A stretch of 64,000 bases of DNA from JAUWQU01 sp964564285 (lineage in GTDB: Bacteria; Planctomycetota; Phycisphaerae; SM23-33), in NCBI GenBank assembly GCA_964564285.1, contig CAZMBZ010000001.1, forward strand, positions 12,974 to 76,973. Reading direction: 5' to 3'. Both the position numbers and the translations under genes were made by a program. Below, piece after piece: positions 52,447-60,311 of this stretch. A model generated the notes under the pieces. It made no database searches. It saw only the letters and a list, made by a program, of their open reading frames with translations, and was not told where the DNA came from. How positions within the stretch are numbered: position 1 is the first letter of the stretch; each line of letters opens with the position of its first letter.

Positions 52447-53655
52447 TTATTGTAGCGGCGCCGGGTCGGTTTTCTCGCTTGCCAGTTCATAAAGTGGGCT
52501 GATTGCTCGAAGTTCGCGCACGGCTTGGACAATCGCGCCGATGGCGAAATCTATTTCCTCGGCCGTGGTGGGGCGGCCCAGGCTGAAGCGAATGGCCGCG
52601 TTGGCCTGGGTGTCCGGCACCTGCATCGCTACCAGCACGTGGCTGGGCTCGCGGGATTCGCTCATGCATGCCGAGCCGGACGATACTGCCAGGCTGCTCA
52701 GCTTCATAATCAGCGCCTCGCCCTCGACATAGGCGAACGAGAGGTTCGCCGTGTTGCAGAGTCGCTTCGTCGGATGGCCGTTGAGATTCACATCGGGCAG
52801 TTGCTCGCGGATGCCCTCGGCCAGGCGGTTGCGGAGCGAGAGAATTCGCCTGGCGTCTTCGGTCAACTCGTTACGGGCAATTTCGGCTGCGGCGCCCAGG
52901 CCTACGATTCCTGGCACGTTGAGCGTGCCGCTGCGCAGGCCTTGTTCGTGGCTGCCGCCATGCATCTGTTTGCCCAGTCGCACGCGCGGCGAGCGGCGGC
53001 GAACGTAGAGGCAGCCCGTGCCCTTGGGACCGTAAAGCTTGTGGGCTGAAAGGCTAAGCAGATCAACCCCAAGCGATTCGACGTCGATGGGTATCTTCCC
53101 GGCCGCCTGGGTGGCGTCGGTGTGAAGCAGTACGCCGGCTTGCTTGGCGATCCTGCCGATCTCAGCCAGTGGGGCGAGCGTGCCCGTTTCGTTGTTGGCG
53201 GCCATTATGGATATCAGGACGGTCTGGTCGGTGATGGCGGCCTGGATGTCGGCCGGGCTTACTCGACCGGTCTTGTCGACGGGGACCTGCGTCACTTCCC
53301 ATCCCGCATTCGCCAGTGCCTCGCACGGGTCCAGCACTGCGTTATGCTCGGTGGGGCAAGTGATTATGTGTCTGCCCTTGTCGCGATACATTTCGCATAC
53401 GCCCTTGATCGCGAGGTTGTTGCTCTCGGTGGCGCCGGCGGTCCAGGTGATCTCGCGCGGCGTGGCACCGATGAGTTCGGCCACCTGCTGGCGGGCGACT
53501 TCGCACGCGGCTTCGGCCTTCCAGCCAAAGGCGTGGCTCCGGCTGGACGGGTTGCCGAAGTCCTCGCAAAAGTACGGCAGCATCGCCTCCAGCACCCGCT
53601 TATCGACGGGAGTAGTGGCGTTGTAATCCAGATATACCGGCAACTTAGGCGCCAT
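52447..53655 (-). CDS. iscS: Cysteine desulfurase IscS
   Basis: A 402-residue PLP enzyme that takes sulfur from cysteine for Fe-S clusters, tRNA thiolation (MnmA) and FdhD. Start ATG 53655 (AGGGATC upstream) is preferred over GTG/TTG further up because homology begins at LPVYLDYNATTPVD. PLP-binding K206 is in SLSAHKLYGPKG, and active-site C330 is in AVSSGSACMSES. His103 (TEHNAV) stacks on the cofactor. The length is typical of IscS group I. Its start overlaps the end of iscR by 11 bases, so the two are translationally linked. Confidence 0.95.
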   Translation of the reverse strand: MAPKLPVYLDYNATTPVDKRVLEAMLPYFCEDFGNPSSRSHAFGWKAEAACEVARQQVAELIGATPREITWTAGATESNNLAIKGVCEMYRDKGRHIITCPTEHNAVLDPCEALANAGWEVTQVPVDKTGRVSPADIQAAITDQTVLISIMAANNETGTLAPLAEIGRIAKQAGVLLHTDATQAAGKIPIDVESLGVDLLSLSAHKLYGPKGTGCLYVRRRSPRVRLGKQMHGGSHEQGLRSGTLNVPGIVGLGAAAEIARNELTEDARRILSLRNRLAEGIREQLPDVNLNGHPTKRLCNTANLSFAYVEGEALIMKLSSLAVSSGSACMSESREPSHVLVAMQVPDTQANAAIRFSLGRPTTAEEIDFAIGAIVQAVRELRAISPLYELASEKTDPAPLQ

Positions 53656-54148
53656 CGTCGGATCCCTTTGAGCATTCGTTTTCCCCCGTACCATCGGAGG
53701 CCTGGTGCGATGTATTACCTTGGCCGCTCATGATGTCCGCAAGGGATACCTTCTGCAAGAAATCTCTTATTTTGCGATGGATCAGGTGTACCGGATTGGC
53801 GTGAGGACATGTGTCGGTATTTGGGCAAGGCTTGTCGTGCGGCCGGGGCGGCAGGCCACGGTCCTCACGCTTGCAGCGACTATCGCGGACGGGGCCATCG
53901 ATCTCGTCGAGTAGCGGACCGATTAATATATCTTCCGGCCTGCCAACGAGTAAGTAGCCGCCTCCCGCGCCGCGGACGGATTTGACATACCCGGCCGCGC
54001 ACAGCCGCTTCATGACGTTCATCACCAGCGACACCGGCAGGCGGTTTTTAAGGGCGATCTCGCGAGCACTTACGCGCTGCCCTGGATAGTGAGCCAAGTG
54101 TGCCATGGCGATAAGCCCGTATCCGGCTTTTCTGGTCAACGACAGCAT
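53645..54148 (-). CDS. iscR: Rrf2-family Fe-S regulator IscR-like
   Basis: A 167-residue winged-helix repressor that senses Fe-S status. The N-terminal DNA-binding part is MLSLTRKAGYGLIAMAHLAH with recognition helix region PVSLVMNVMKRLCAAGYVKS and wing GAGGGYLL. The cluster-binding loop carries C92, C108 and C114 with nearby His (H121/H124), close to the C-C-C-H set of IscR. A polar C-terminal tail (about 140-167) is longer than in E. coli. It is the first gene of the isc operon and would be expected to repress it. Confidence 0.9.
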   Translation of the reverse strand: MLSLTRKAGYGLIAMAHLAHYPGQRVSAREIALKNRLPVSLVMNVMKRLCAAGYVKSVRGAGGGYLLVGRPEDILIGPLLDEIDGPVRDSRCKREDRGLPPRPHDKPCPNTDTCPHANPVHLIHRKIRDFLQKVSLADIMSGQGNTSHQASDGTGENECSKGSDDGA

Positions 54149-54179
54149 TTTCGGAAACCTTTCCTCCCGTCCTTATTAC

Positions 54180-54209
54180 GCTATAGCACTTGCGGGGGAG
54201 GATTATCAA
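54180..54209 (-). promoter_or_regulatory. Candidate promoter of the isc operon
   Basis: On the minus strand, TTGATA (54209-54204) and TATAGC (54185-54180) are spaced by 18 bases. GGAGG and AAAGG follow before the iscR start at 54148. No clear IscR palindrome could be read by eye. Confidence 0.45.
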
Positions 54210-54261
54210 GTGGGGGTTGGTAGTTTACGGGCATCGTTGATTTGGCGGCAGGTGCCGGGCA

Positions 54262-55386
54262 TTAGTGGAACAGACCGCCCGGGATCGGGGTGATCATATT
54301 TGCTTCATGGAAGAACTTCACCGCCTCGTCGATGGATCTGAAAATGCCTGTGGCTGTTTCACTTATGAACGGGGATGGAGCGACTTTTGCCCGCCATATT
54401 ACGTACACTTCGCGGGTGGCTTCGTGGGCGTGCTGGAGTTCGCGTTCGACGCCGCTGGACAGGCCCGGCCGGCCTCCTTCGAGCTCGGGAATCAGGGAAA
54501 TTATCATGTCCGCCTGGTCGATCAGCTTGAAGTCGCGGGCGTATATCTGGCCGTCTATGTCCGGGATTATCCCCACCACGTCGGCGGCGGACATGGCGAC
54601 TTTTCGCCCGGGCGGGCCGACTTCGATGGTCCGTCGCCCGGTCTCGACGGCTTTAATCGCCAGTGTGCAAAGATCCTTTTCCTCGACGTCGCCGGGGTCG
54701 AAGCACACGAAGTACCGCTTCATAACTCGCCGGAAATGCTCGATTTCCGCCAGTATGCCCGATGAGCCATTCACGTGCGACATCGGGAAACTCAGGTACG
54801 CCTTGCGCTGCTGGGGGCGGTCCAGCAGCTTTGCCATCGCCTCTGCCGGGGAGCCCTCAGGCGACAGCCCATCAGCCCCCCGAGCGAGTATGCAAAACTG
54901 CCCGCCGGAGCCGACGATCTGGCTGAGCAACTCGGTTGCGAGGATTTCCTCCTCCCGCCAGACCATCAGATCCTTGAGCGTGTGGTTGACATGCCCATCG
55001 CGGGTCAGGCGATAATGGACCCGATCGACGTTGTCCACCAGCGTCACATACAGGTCGGCGTCGAGGGCCTTCATCTGGTCGTAATCGAACGCGTAAAACA
55101 GCCCGTGGCGCCACCGAAACGTCGCGTGAGTGTTCACTATGACGTTGTTTGACCCGCGGCAGGCCGTCAAAACGTCCTTGAATACGCTCCGCCGAAGGCT
55201 CTGGAGGCGCGAAAGAGGCAAGTCCAGTATCCGCCCCGACCCCACATCAGGCGCTTCGGCGTACATCATGTCGCCTATGTGGCACAGGTTTACATCATGT
55301 CCGCGGTCGGCGGCTATACGCGCAGCCTGCGTTAGGAAGCTCTTTTTGTCCAGCCCAACTTGTCCGGTGACTACTATTCGCATCAT
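54262..55386 (-). CDS. P-loop NTPase-like protein with C-terminal nucleoside deoxyribosyltransferase-like domain
   Basis: A 374-residue protein (start 55386 or 55383; weak ribosome site). The N-terminal half looks like a nucleotide kinase/ATPase: MRIVVTGQVGLDKKSFLTQA with a P-loop in which the usual GKS/T is replaced by DKKS, then NNVIVNTHATFRW and LYVTLVDNVDRVHYRL, resembling adenylate-kinase-like proteins. The C-terminal half (about 195-355) has KAYLSFPMSHV, DFKLIDQADMIISLIPEL, GLSSGVERELQHAHEATR and VYVIWRA, a pattern like the nucleoside 2-deoxyribosyltransferase fold. Substrate and role are not known. It is a single gene reading away from the repeat-rich spacer. Confidence 0.6.
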   Translation of the reverse strand: MMRIVVTGQVGLDKKSFLTQAARIAADRGHDVNLCHIGDMMYAEAPDVGSGRILDLPLSRLQSLRRSVFKDVLTACRGSNNVIVNTHATFRWRHGLFYAFDYDQMKALDADLYVTLVDNVDRVHYRLTRDGHVNHTLKDLMVWREEEILATELLSQIVGSGGQFCILARGADGLSPEGSPAEAMAKLLDRPQQRKAYLSFPMSHVNGSSGILAEIEHFRRVMKRYFVCFDPGDVEEKDLCTLAIKAVETGRRTIEVGPPGRKVAMSAADVVGIIPDIDGQIYARDFKLIDQADMIISLIPELEGGRPGLSSGVERELQHAHEATREVYVIWRAKVAPSPFISETATGIFRSIDEAVKFFHEANMITPIPGGLFH

Positions 55387-56189
55387 TACAATGTAGCGAA
55401 GCCCGCATGGCCACGCTAAACATTTCTCGATGACACCCCGCGACGACGCTTTTCGACCCGTTTTCGCGCCGCCTGACACCCGTATCGACCGGCCCGCACC
55501 CCGCGCCACCACCAACGCCAGTCATTCCCACACCGTTGCCCAACCCCGGCCGCACAGCCAGGCGGCGTTCCCACCCCCGCACACCATCGCCGACCAACCG
55601 CCGGCCTGCATTTGCAACCAGCTTTCCACCGATTCGCCATCGCTTGCAACGTCAAATCCACTCTGCAACCAGCATTTCCCAAGTTCACCGTCGACTCGCC
55701 GCAACCCCGCTTGCCGCCGTTAATCCCACATAGAAAACAACATACGCGCCCGCGTCAACTCCACCAAACAAGCTCCCAACCTTGCGTTAGCCCCTCGAAA
55801 CCACACTTCCACACCGCGCCAGACCCTCGAAAACCCACTTCCGCACCGCGCCAGACACACAAAAACCTACTTCCGCACCGCGCCACGCACATAAAAACCA
55901 CATTTGCACGCCGTTCCAGGCACAAATCCCCACACTTCCGAGCCCCTCAAATCCGCCCGTCAATCCCGTTTCCGCCAGCCCCAAAAATCCACACTTCGTC
56001 ATCCGACGAAATGACGTGACGCCGCCTCATTCATGTCGCCGTCAGGTATTTCCCCTACGCCAAGCCCGGCGAAACCGGTTTGCCGTTTGCGGTTGGAAAG
56101 AAGTAGCACAGGCCTCGCGCGTCGATCAGCTCACTTCTCGTCACAGGTACTCCTGGAAGCCAGCGAAACTGCTTGCTGAAGCCATATCC
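55387..56189. other. C-rich, G-poor spacer with degenerate repeats
   Basis: Around 800 bases without a supported gene. From about 55430 to 55990 the plus strand is strikingly rich in C and A and poor in G. Open frames are long in several phases because of this bias, but no frame has a ribosome site or conserved protein. Two related stretches start with GCAACCAGC (55613 and 55669). Confidence 0.6.
55800..55945. repeat. Degenerate tandem repeat, period 32-33 bp
   Basis: Four to five units containing ACTTCCGCACCGCGCCAGAC-like sequence followed by an A-rich part start near 55805, 55837, 55869, 55901 and 55934. The first three are close matches; the last two are diverged. There are no unique spacers, so this is not a CRISPR array. 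Confidence 0.65.
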
Positions 56190-56218
56190 TTGATAAGCAG
56201 GTTTCTTTCTGCTACAAT
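56190..56218 (+). promoter_or_regulatory. Promoter of the marR-abl operon
   Basis: TTGATA (56190-56195) and TACAAT (56213-56218) are spaced by exactly 17 bases. The expected start point falls at about 56225, inside the direct repeats described next. Confidence 0.65.
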
Positions 56219-56222
56219 CATT

Positions 56223-56251
56223 CTTATGCGAATCATGCTTATATGAATCAT
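56223..56251 (+). promoter_or_regulatory. Candidate operator: 14-bp direct repeat at the transcription start
   Basis: CTTATGCGAATCAT (56223-56236) and CTTATATGAATCAT (56238-56251) match at 12 of 14 positions, one and a half helical turns apart, directly after the -10 box. The first gene encodes a MarR-type regulator, so autoregulation here is plausible. Confidence 0.45.
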
Positions 56252-56269
56252 TCTATCAGGAAAGAGAAT

Positions 56270-56845
56270 ATGGAAGAGCAAAAGATCCTCAATGTGGCAG
56301 AAAACGGGACTTCCCTTGATGAGCGCCAGGATGCTGGTTTCCTTGAGAAGTACGACCTGCGAATTTTGCGTTCTCTGCGCAAGATCATTCGAGCCGTTGA
56401 TATTCACTCGCGGAAGCTCAACCACAATTTCAAGATCACAGCTCCGCAGTTGATCTGCCTGCACTGTCTCTTACGGGAGAGCCCGCTAACTCTCTCGCAA
56501 CTTGCCAGGGAAATCAGCCTCGGGGCCAGCACTACCACCGGAATCATTGACCGCCTTGAGATTAAGGGCCTGGTGACTCGTACACGATGCCCCAAAGACC
56601 GACGCAAAGTTGATCTGGCAATTACTGAAGCAGGCAGAGAATTGACGCGAGTCGCCCCGGGTCTATTGCAGGATCAATTCGCCCAGGCGCTGCGTGAGTT
56701 GCCAGAACCGGAGCAGGCAGCCATCACGCTGTCGCTCGAGCGCGTTGTGGAATTGATGGGAGCCGCTCACTTGGACGCGTCCCCCAACTTGATGTCCGGA
56801 AGTCAGCTTCAGCCGAGCAATCACAATAACATTCAAGAGGTCTGA
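56270..56845 (+). CDS. MarR-family transcriptional regulator
   Basis: A 191-residue winged-helix regulator. ATG 56270 with AGGA 8 bases upstream is preferred to ATG 56243, which lies within the repeat element. Residues about 55-140 hold the MarR core: ITAPQLICLHCLLRESPLTL, SQLAREISLGASTTTGIIDR as recognition helix, and GLVTRTRCPKDRRKVDLAIT as the wing with its conserved D-R-R. An N-terminal 35-residue extension and a Ser/Asn-rich tail are extra. It ends 3 bases before ablA, so it heads and probably controls the operon. Lysine, osmolarity or another signal as ligand is unknown. Confidence 0.9.
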   Translation: MEEQKILNVAENGTSLDERQDAGFLEKYDLRILRSLRKIIRAVDIHSRKLNHNFKITAPQLICLHCLLRESPLTLSQLAREISLGASTTTGIIDRLEIKGLVTRTRCPKDRRKVDLAITEAGRELTRVAPGLLQDQFAQALRELPEPEQAAITLSLERVVELMGAAHLDASPNLMSGSQLQPSNHNNIQEV

Positions 56846-56848
56846 AAT

Positions 56849-58165
56849 ATGAAGACTATGTCTAAACAGCAAAGGCAGATTATTCAATCGATCGACGACA
56901 GCGCCAAGTTGTCGCACTGGCGCGACTGGCGTTGGCAGATGAGGCATTGCATACGCGACCTCGATACATTTGAGAAACTGCTTGGCGTGAAACTGGGCGA
57001 GCAGGCACGGGAGGACTTCACGCGAACCATTGAGAAATTCCCCATGTCGATCACGCCATACTACCTCTCGCTGATTGACACGGATGACATGGACAACGAC
57101 CCGGTCTTCAGACAGGCGTTTCCTTCTCCGCTGGAAACAAATATAAGCCGCAGCGACATGACCGATCCACTGCATGAGGATAAAGACTCGCCCGTCCCAT
57201 GCGTGATGCATCGTTATCCCGACAGAGTTTTGTTACTGGTAAGCAACACCTGTTCTATGTACTGCCGCCACTGCACACGGAAGCGTCGAGTGGGCGACCT
57301 GGACTCTATTCCTTCGAGCGAAGAAATGCGGGCCGGGCTGGATTACATTCGCAACACGCCGCAGATTCGCGACGTCCTGCTCAGCGGCGGCGATCCGTTT
57401 CTGCTCAGCGACAAACGGTTGGACGAAATTCTCACTGAACTGGACGAGATCGATCACGTCGAGGTGGTCCGCATCGGCACCCGAACGCCGGTAGTGCTGC
57501 CACAGCGCATCACCGATAATTTGGTAGAGATGCTCAAGCAGCATCAACCGCTATGGATCAATACGCACTTCAACCATCCCCGCGAGCTGACTGCCTCGGC
57601 GCGGTCGGCGCTGGCCAAGTTGGCCGATGCGGGCATTCCACTGGGCAACCAGTCGGTGTTGCTGGCTGGCGTGAATGACTGCCCTCGGATCATGCGGGCC
57701 TTGGTGCATAAGCTCGTCGCCAATCGAGTGCGACCATACTACCTGTATCAGTGCGACCTGTCCGAAGGCCTGAGTCACTTCCGCACGCCAGTAGGCAAGG
57801 GCATCCAGATCATGGAGAGCCTCATCGGCCATACGAGCGGCTTTTGCGTGCCTACGTACGTTATCGACGCGCCGGGGGGAGGCGGCAAGATCCCCGTCAT
57901 GCCGAACTATCTGATCTCGTGGTCGACCAACAAAGTCGTGCTTCGCAACTACGAGGGAGTCATCACAACCTACAAAGAACCAGACAGCTACGAACCTGTC
58001 TTCTGCAACCGCGACTGCGAAAGTTGCGACCTGCAACTGAGGCTCGAAGACGCTGACGAACGAAAAGCCGTCGGCATCGAGAAACTCATGGCCGACCACG
58101 ACAAGACCATCTCACTGGTCCCGGCCGGCAATGTGAGGCACGACAGGAGAAACAATGGTGAGTAG
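56849..58165 (+). CDS. ablA: Lysine 2,3-aminomutase
   Basis: A 438-residue radical-SAM enzyme turning L-alpha-lysine into L-beta-lysine. The 4Fe-4S/SAM motif C135-x3-C139-x2-C142 lies in NTCSMYCRHCTRKRR. PLP-binding Lys347 is in DAPGGGGKIPVMPNY, and the C-terminal zinc-type cysteines are C386, C390 and C393. LLSGGDPFLLSD and RIGTRTPVVLPQRI are typical KamA blocks. Length and features match clostridial and archaeal KamA/AblA rather than the shorter EpmB. It starts 3 bases after marR and overlaps the next gene by 11 bases. With the acetyltransferase at 62027 it forms the N-epsilon-acetyl-beta-lysine pathway. The enzyme is oxygen-sensitive. Confidence 0.95.
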   Translation: MKTMSKQQRQIIQSIDDSAKLSHWRDWRWQMRHCIRDLDTFEKLLGVKLGEQAREDFTRTIEKFPMSITPYYLSLIDTDDMDNDPVFRQAFPSPLETNISRSDMTDPLHEDKDSPVPCVMHRYPDRVLLLVSNTCSMYCRHCTRKRRVGDLDSIPSSEEMRAGLDYIRNTPQIRDVLLSGGDPFLLSDKRLDEILTELDEIDHVEVVRIGTRTPVVLPQRITDNLVEMLKQHQPLWINTHFNHPRELTASARSALAKLADAGIPLGNQSVLLAGVNDCPRIMRALVHKLVANRVRPYYLYQCDLSEGLSHFRTPVGKGIQIMESLIGHTSGFCVPTYVIDAPGGGGKIPVMPNYLISWSTNKVVLRNYEGVITTYKEPDSYEPVFCNRDCESCDLQLRLEDADERKAVGIEKLMADHDKTISLVPAGNVRHDRRNNGE

Positions 58166-59603
58166 ACTGCTCCTGGCTGTGAGGATCGGATGGGTGTTGG
58201 GAGCGATGCTGGCAGGTTTCTGTCTGGCGGCCCCGGCGATGGCCCAGGACCGCGAGAAGCCCCTGCGGGTGGCGATGACGGGCAAGTACCCGCCGTTCAG
58301 CTATTACGACAACGAGGGCAATCTGGCCGGCTTTGACGTGGATGTTTCTCGCGAGATAGCCCGGCGCCTCGGGCGTGAAGTCGAAATCGTGGCGACCGAA
58401 TGGGATGGGATTCTAGCGGGCCTGCTCGCCGGCAAGTACGACGCGATCATTGGTTCGATGGCAATCACGGCAGAGCGAGCGAAAAAGGTTAACTTCTCCG
58501 AGCCGTACTATCAGTCCGGCGCGCAATTGTTCATACACCGAGACAACCCAGCCAAGGTCTTCTCGATTGAAGAATGCGACGGAATGAAGGTCTCCGCCGT
58601 TCTCGGCGAGACCTATCAACGCTATCTGGAGCAGAATCATCCCGCAGTCGAGGTCGTTACGCTCAAATCAAGCGTCGAGATTTTCGAACTTCTTGAACAG
58701 AATCGCATCACTGGCTTTGTCAGCGACCGACTTGTTGGCTCATGGCAGATCAAGAGCGCCAGCCGGCCCTTCGTACCGGTTGGGGACATGCTGTACGCCG
58801 AGAAGATGGCCATTCCCGTCCGCAAGGAAGACACACAATTGCTGGAAGGCATCAACGAAGCACTCCGGCAGATGCGTCGTGACGGCACCACGCGGCGTAT
58901 CCACCAAAAGTATTTCGGGTTGGCGGCCCCGTCGAACGTCGGACCGAGCGGCGAGATGTCCTCCGGCGTCATCGCAGCCAAGTTATTCAAAGGGTTTGCC
59001 GCCACACTGGGGATTGCAGCCGCAGCCTTGGGGATAGGCTTCTTCCTGGCCATTCCATGCGGACTGGTGCTCAACCAGCCGCGAGGCGGGATGGCGTTTT
59101 TGTATTGGCCGGTGCGCACTGTGGTGGACTTCCTCCGAGGCACGCCTGTGCTTATTCAACTTCTGTTCGCCTGGATGGGCCTGGGGCTTTCGCCCTATGT
59201 CGCCGCAATTGGTACGCTTGGTGTCAACTCGATGGCCTACATGGCTGAGATCGTTCGAGCCGGGTTGATGAGCGTCGATTACGGGCAGGTTCGCGCCGGT
59301 CGGGCGCTGGCGCTGAGCCGCTACCAGGTTTTCCGTTACATAGTCTGGCCGCAGGCGTTTCGCGTCGCGATTCCGCCGCTGATGAATTCCGTGGTGGCTT
59401 TGACCAAAGACACTGCCCTGGTGGCGGTCATTTCCGTGGCAGAGGTAATCCGCGAGGCCCAGTCTATCATCAGCGTGACGTTCGAGCCCAGCAAGTATTA
59501 CTTGATCGTGGCGGTAATGTTCTTCGCCGTCACGTTTCCCTTGATGAAATTCGCCGGGCTGATAGAACGCAGGATTCGTCGGAAGGGGTTCGCCCATGCT
59601 TAG
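58155..59603 (+). CDS. Amino-acid ABC transporter: substrate-binding protein fused to permease
   Basis: A 482-residue fusion. A signal peptide/first helix (LLLAVRIGWVLGAMLAGFCL, cut near AMA) leads to a polar amino-acid-binding domain (about 32-255): LRVAMTGKYPPFSYYDNEGN, GFDVDVSREIARRLGREVEI, DAIIGSMAITAERAKKVNFS. The permease domain (about 278-475) follows with FLRGTPVLIQLLFAWMGLGL and the ATPase-contact loop GRALALSRYQVFRYIVWPQA. Such fusions import His, Arg, Lys or Gln-type amino acids. Within this operon lysine or an osmolyte is the natural guess, which is inference. It overlaps ablA by 11 bases and the ATPase gene by 8. Confidence 0.93.
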   Translation: MVSRLLLAVRIGWVLGAMLAGFCLAAPAMAQDREKPLRVAMTGKYPPFSYYDNEGNLAGFDVDVSREIARRLGREVEIVATEWDGILAGLLAGKYDAIIGSMAITAERAKKVNFSEPYYQSGAQLFIHRDNPAKVFSIEECDGMKVSAVLGETYQRYLEQNHPAVEVVTLKSSVEIFELLEQNRITGFVSDRLVGSWQIKSASRPFVPVGDMLYAEKMAIPVRKEDTQLLEGINEALRQMRRDGTTRRIHQKYFGLAAPSNVGPSGEMSSGVIAAKLFKGFAATLGIAAAALGIGFFLAIPCGLVLNQPRGGMAFLYWPVRTVVDFLRGTPVLIQLLFAWMGLGLSPYVAAIGTLGVNSMAYMAEIVRAGLMSVDYGQVRAGRALALSRYQVFRYIVWPQAFRVAIPPLMNSVVALTKDTALVAVISVAEVIREAQSIISVTFEPSKYYLIVAVMFFAVTFPLMKFAGLIERRIRRKGFAHA

Positions 59604-60294
59604 CATACGAGACCTGAATTACGTTTACCCCAATAGCGATGAACCCGCCATTGCCGGTATGAACGCGGACATCCCGCGCGAGCGGGTGTTCGCCGTGCTG
59701 GGCGAGAGCGGCTCGGGCAAGACCACGTTGCTGAACTGCATCGCGCGGTTCCTTACGCCGACCAATGGCACGATTACAATCGATGATCAGGATATCGCCG
59801 ACATGCCCAAGGCCGGGTTCCGCCGCGCGCTGGGCGTGGTGTTCCAGAAGCTCTACCTTTTTCCGCATTTGACTGTGCAAGAGAACATGATTCTTGCGCC
59901 GGTGAAGGCTTTCGGCCAGGCCCGAAGCGAGGCCAGGCGAACGTCGGCCGAGATGCTCGACAGGCTCGGCATCGGCGACCTGGACGACCGCTACCCCTCG
60001 CAGATCAGCGGCGGCCAGGCCCAGCGCGTAGCCATCGCCCGCGGGCTTATGCTTCAGCCCCAGTACATGCTTCTGGACGAACCGACGTCCGCACTCGACG
60101 CCCGGACCACGGGCGAGTTTTCCCAATGGCTCAGCGAGTTGCAGGAAGACACCAGCTTCATCATCGTTACCCACGACCTGCCCTTTGCGACCGCGGTGGC
60201 TTCCCACGGCATATTCCTGGAAGCCGGACGGATCAGGGCGGCCGGAGATGTCGAAAACATCCTCCAACAGGCACGGCGACCGAATAATGAGTAG
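59596..60294 (+). CDS. Amino-acid ABC transporter ATP-binding protein
   Basis: A 232-residue ATPase of the polar amino-acid transporter class. Walker A is GESGSGKTTLL (about 37-47), the Q-loop is GVVFQKLYLFPHLTVQEN, the signature is QISGGQAQRVAIARGL, Walker B is YMLLDEPTSALD and the H-loop is FIIVTHDLPFA. All are intact. It overlaps the fused binding protein/permease gene by 8 bases, which fixes it as the partner of that gene. One ATPase gene per system implies a homodimer. Confidence 0.95.
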   Translation: MLSIRDLNYVYPNSDEPAIAGMNADIPRERVFAVLGESGSGKTTLLNCIARFLTPTNGTITIDDQDIADMPKAGFRRALGVVFQKLYLFPHLTVQENMILAPVKAFGQARSEARRTSAEMLDRLGIGDLDDRYPSQISGGQAQRVAIARGLMLQPQYMLLDEPTSALDARTTGEFSQWLSELQEDTSFIIVTHDLPFATAVASHGIFLEAGRIRAAGDVENILQQARRPNNE

Positions 60295-60311
60295 GAGCTG
60301 CATTAGACCAC

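Noticed and set aside
55800..55945. CRISPR array
   Set aside because: Units are contiguous and degenerate with a 32-33-base period and no unique spacers; no cas genes are in the window.
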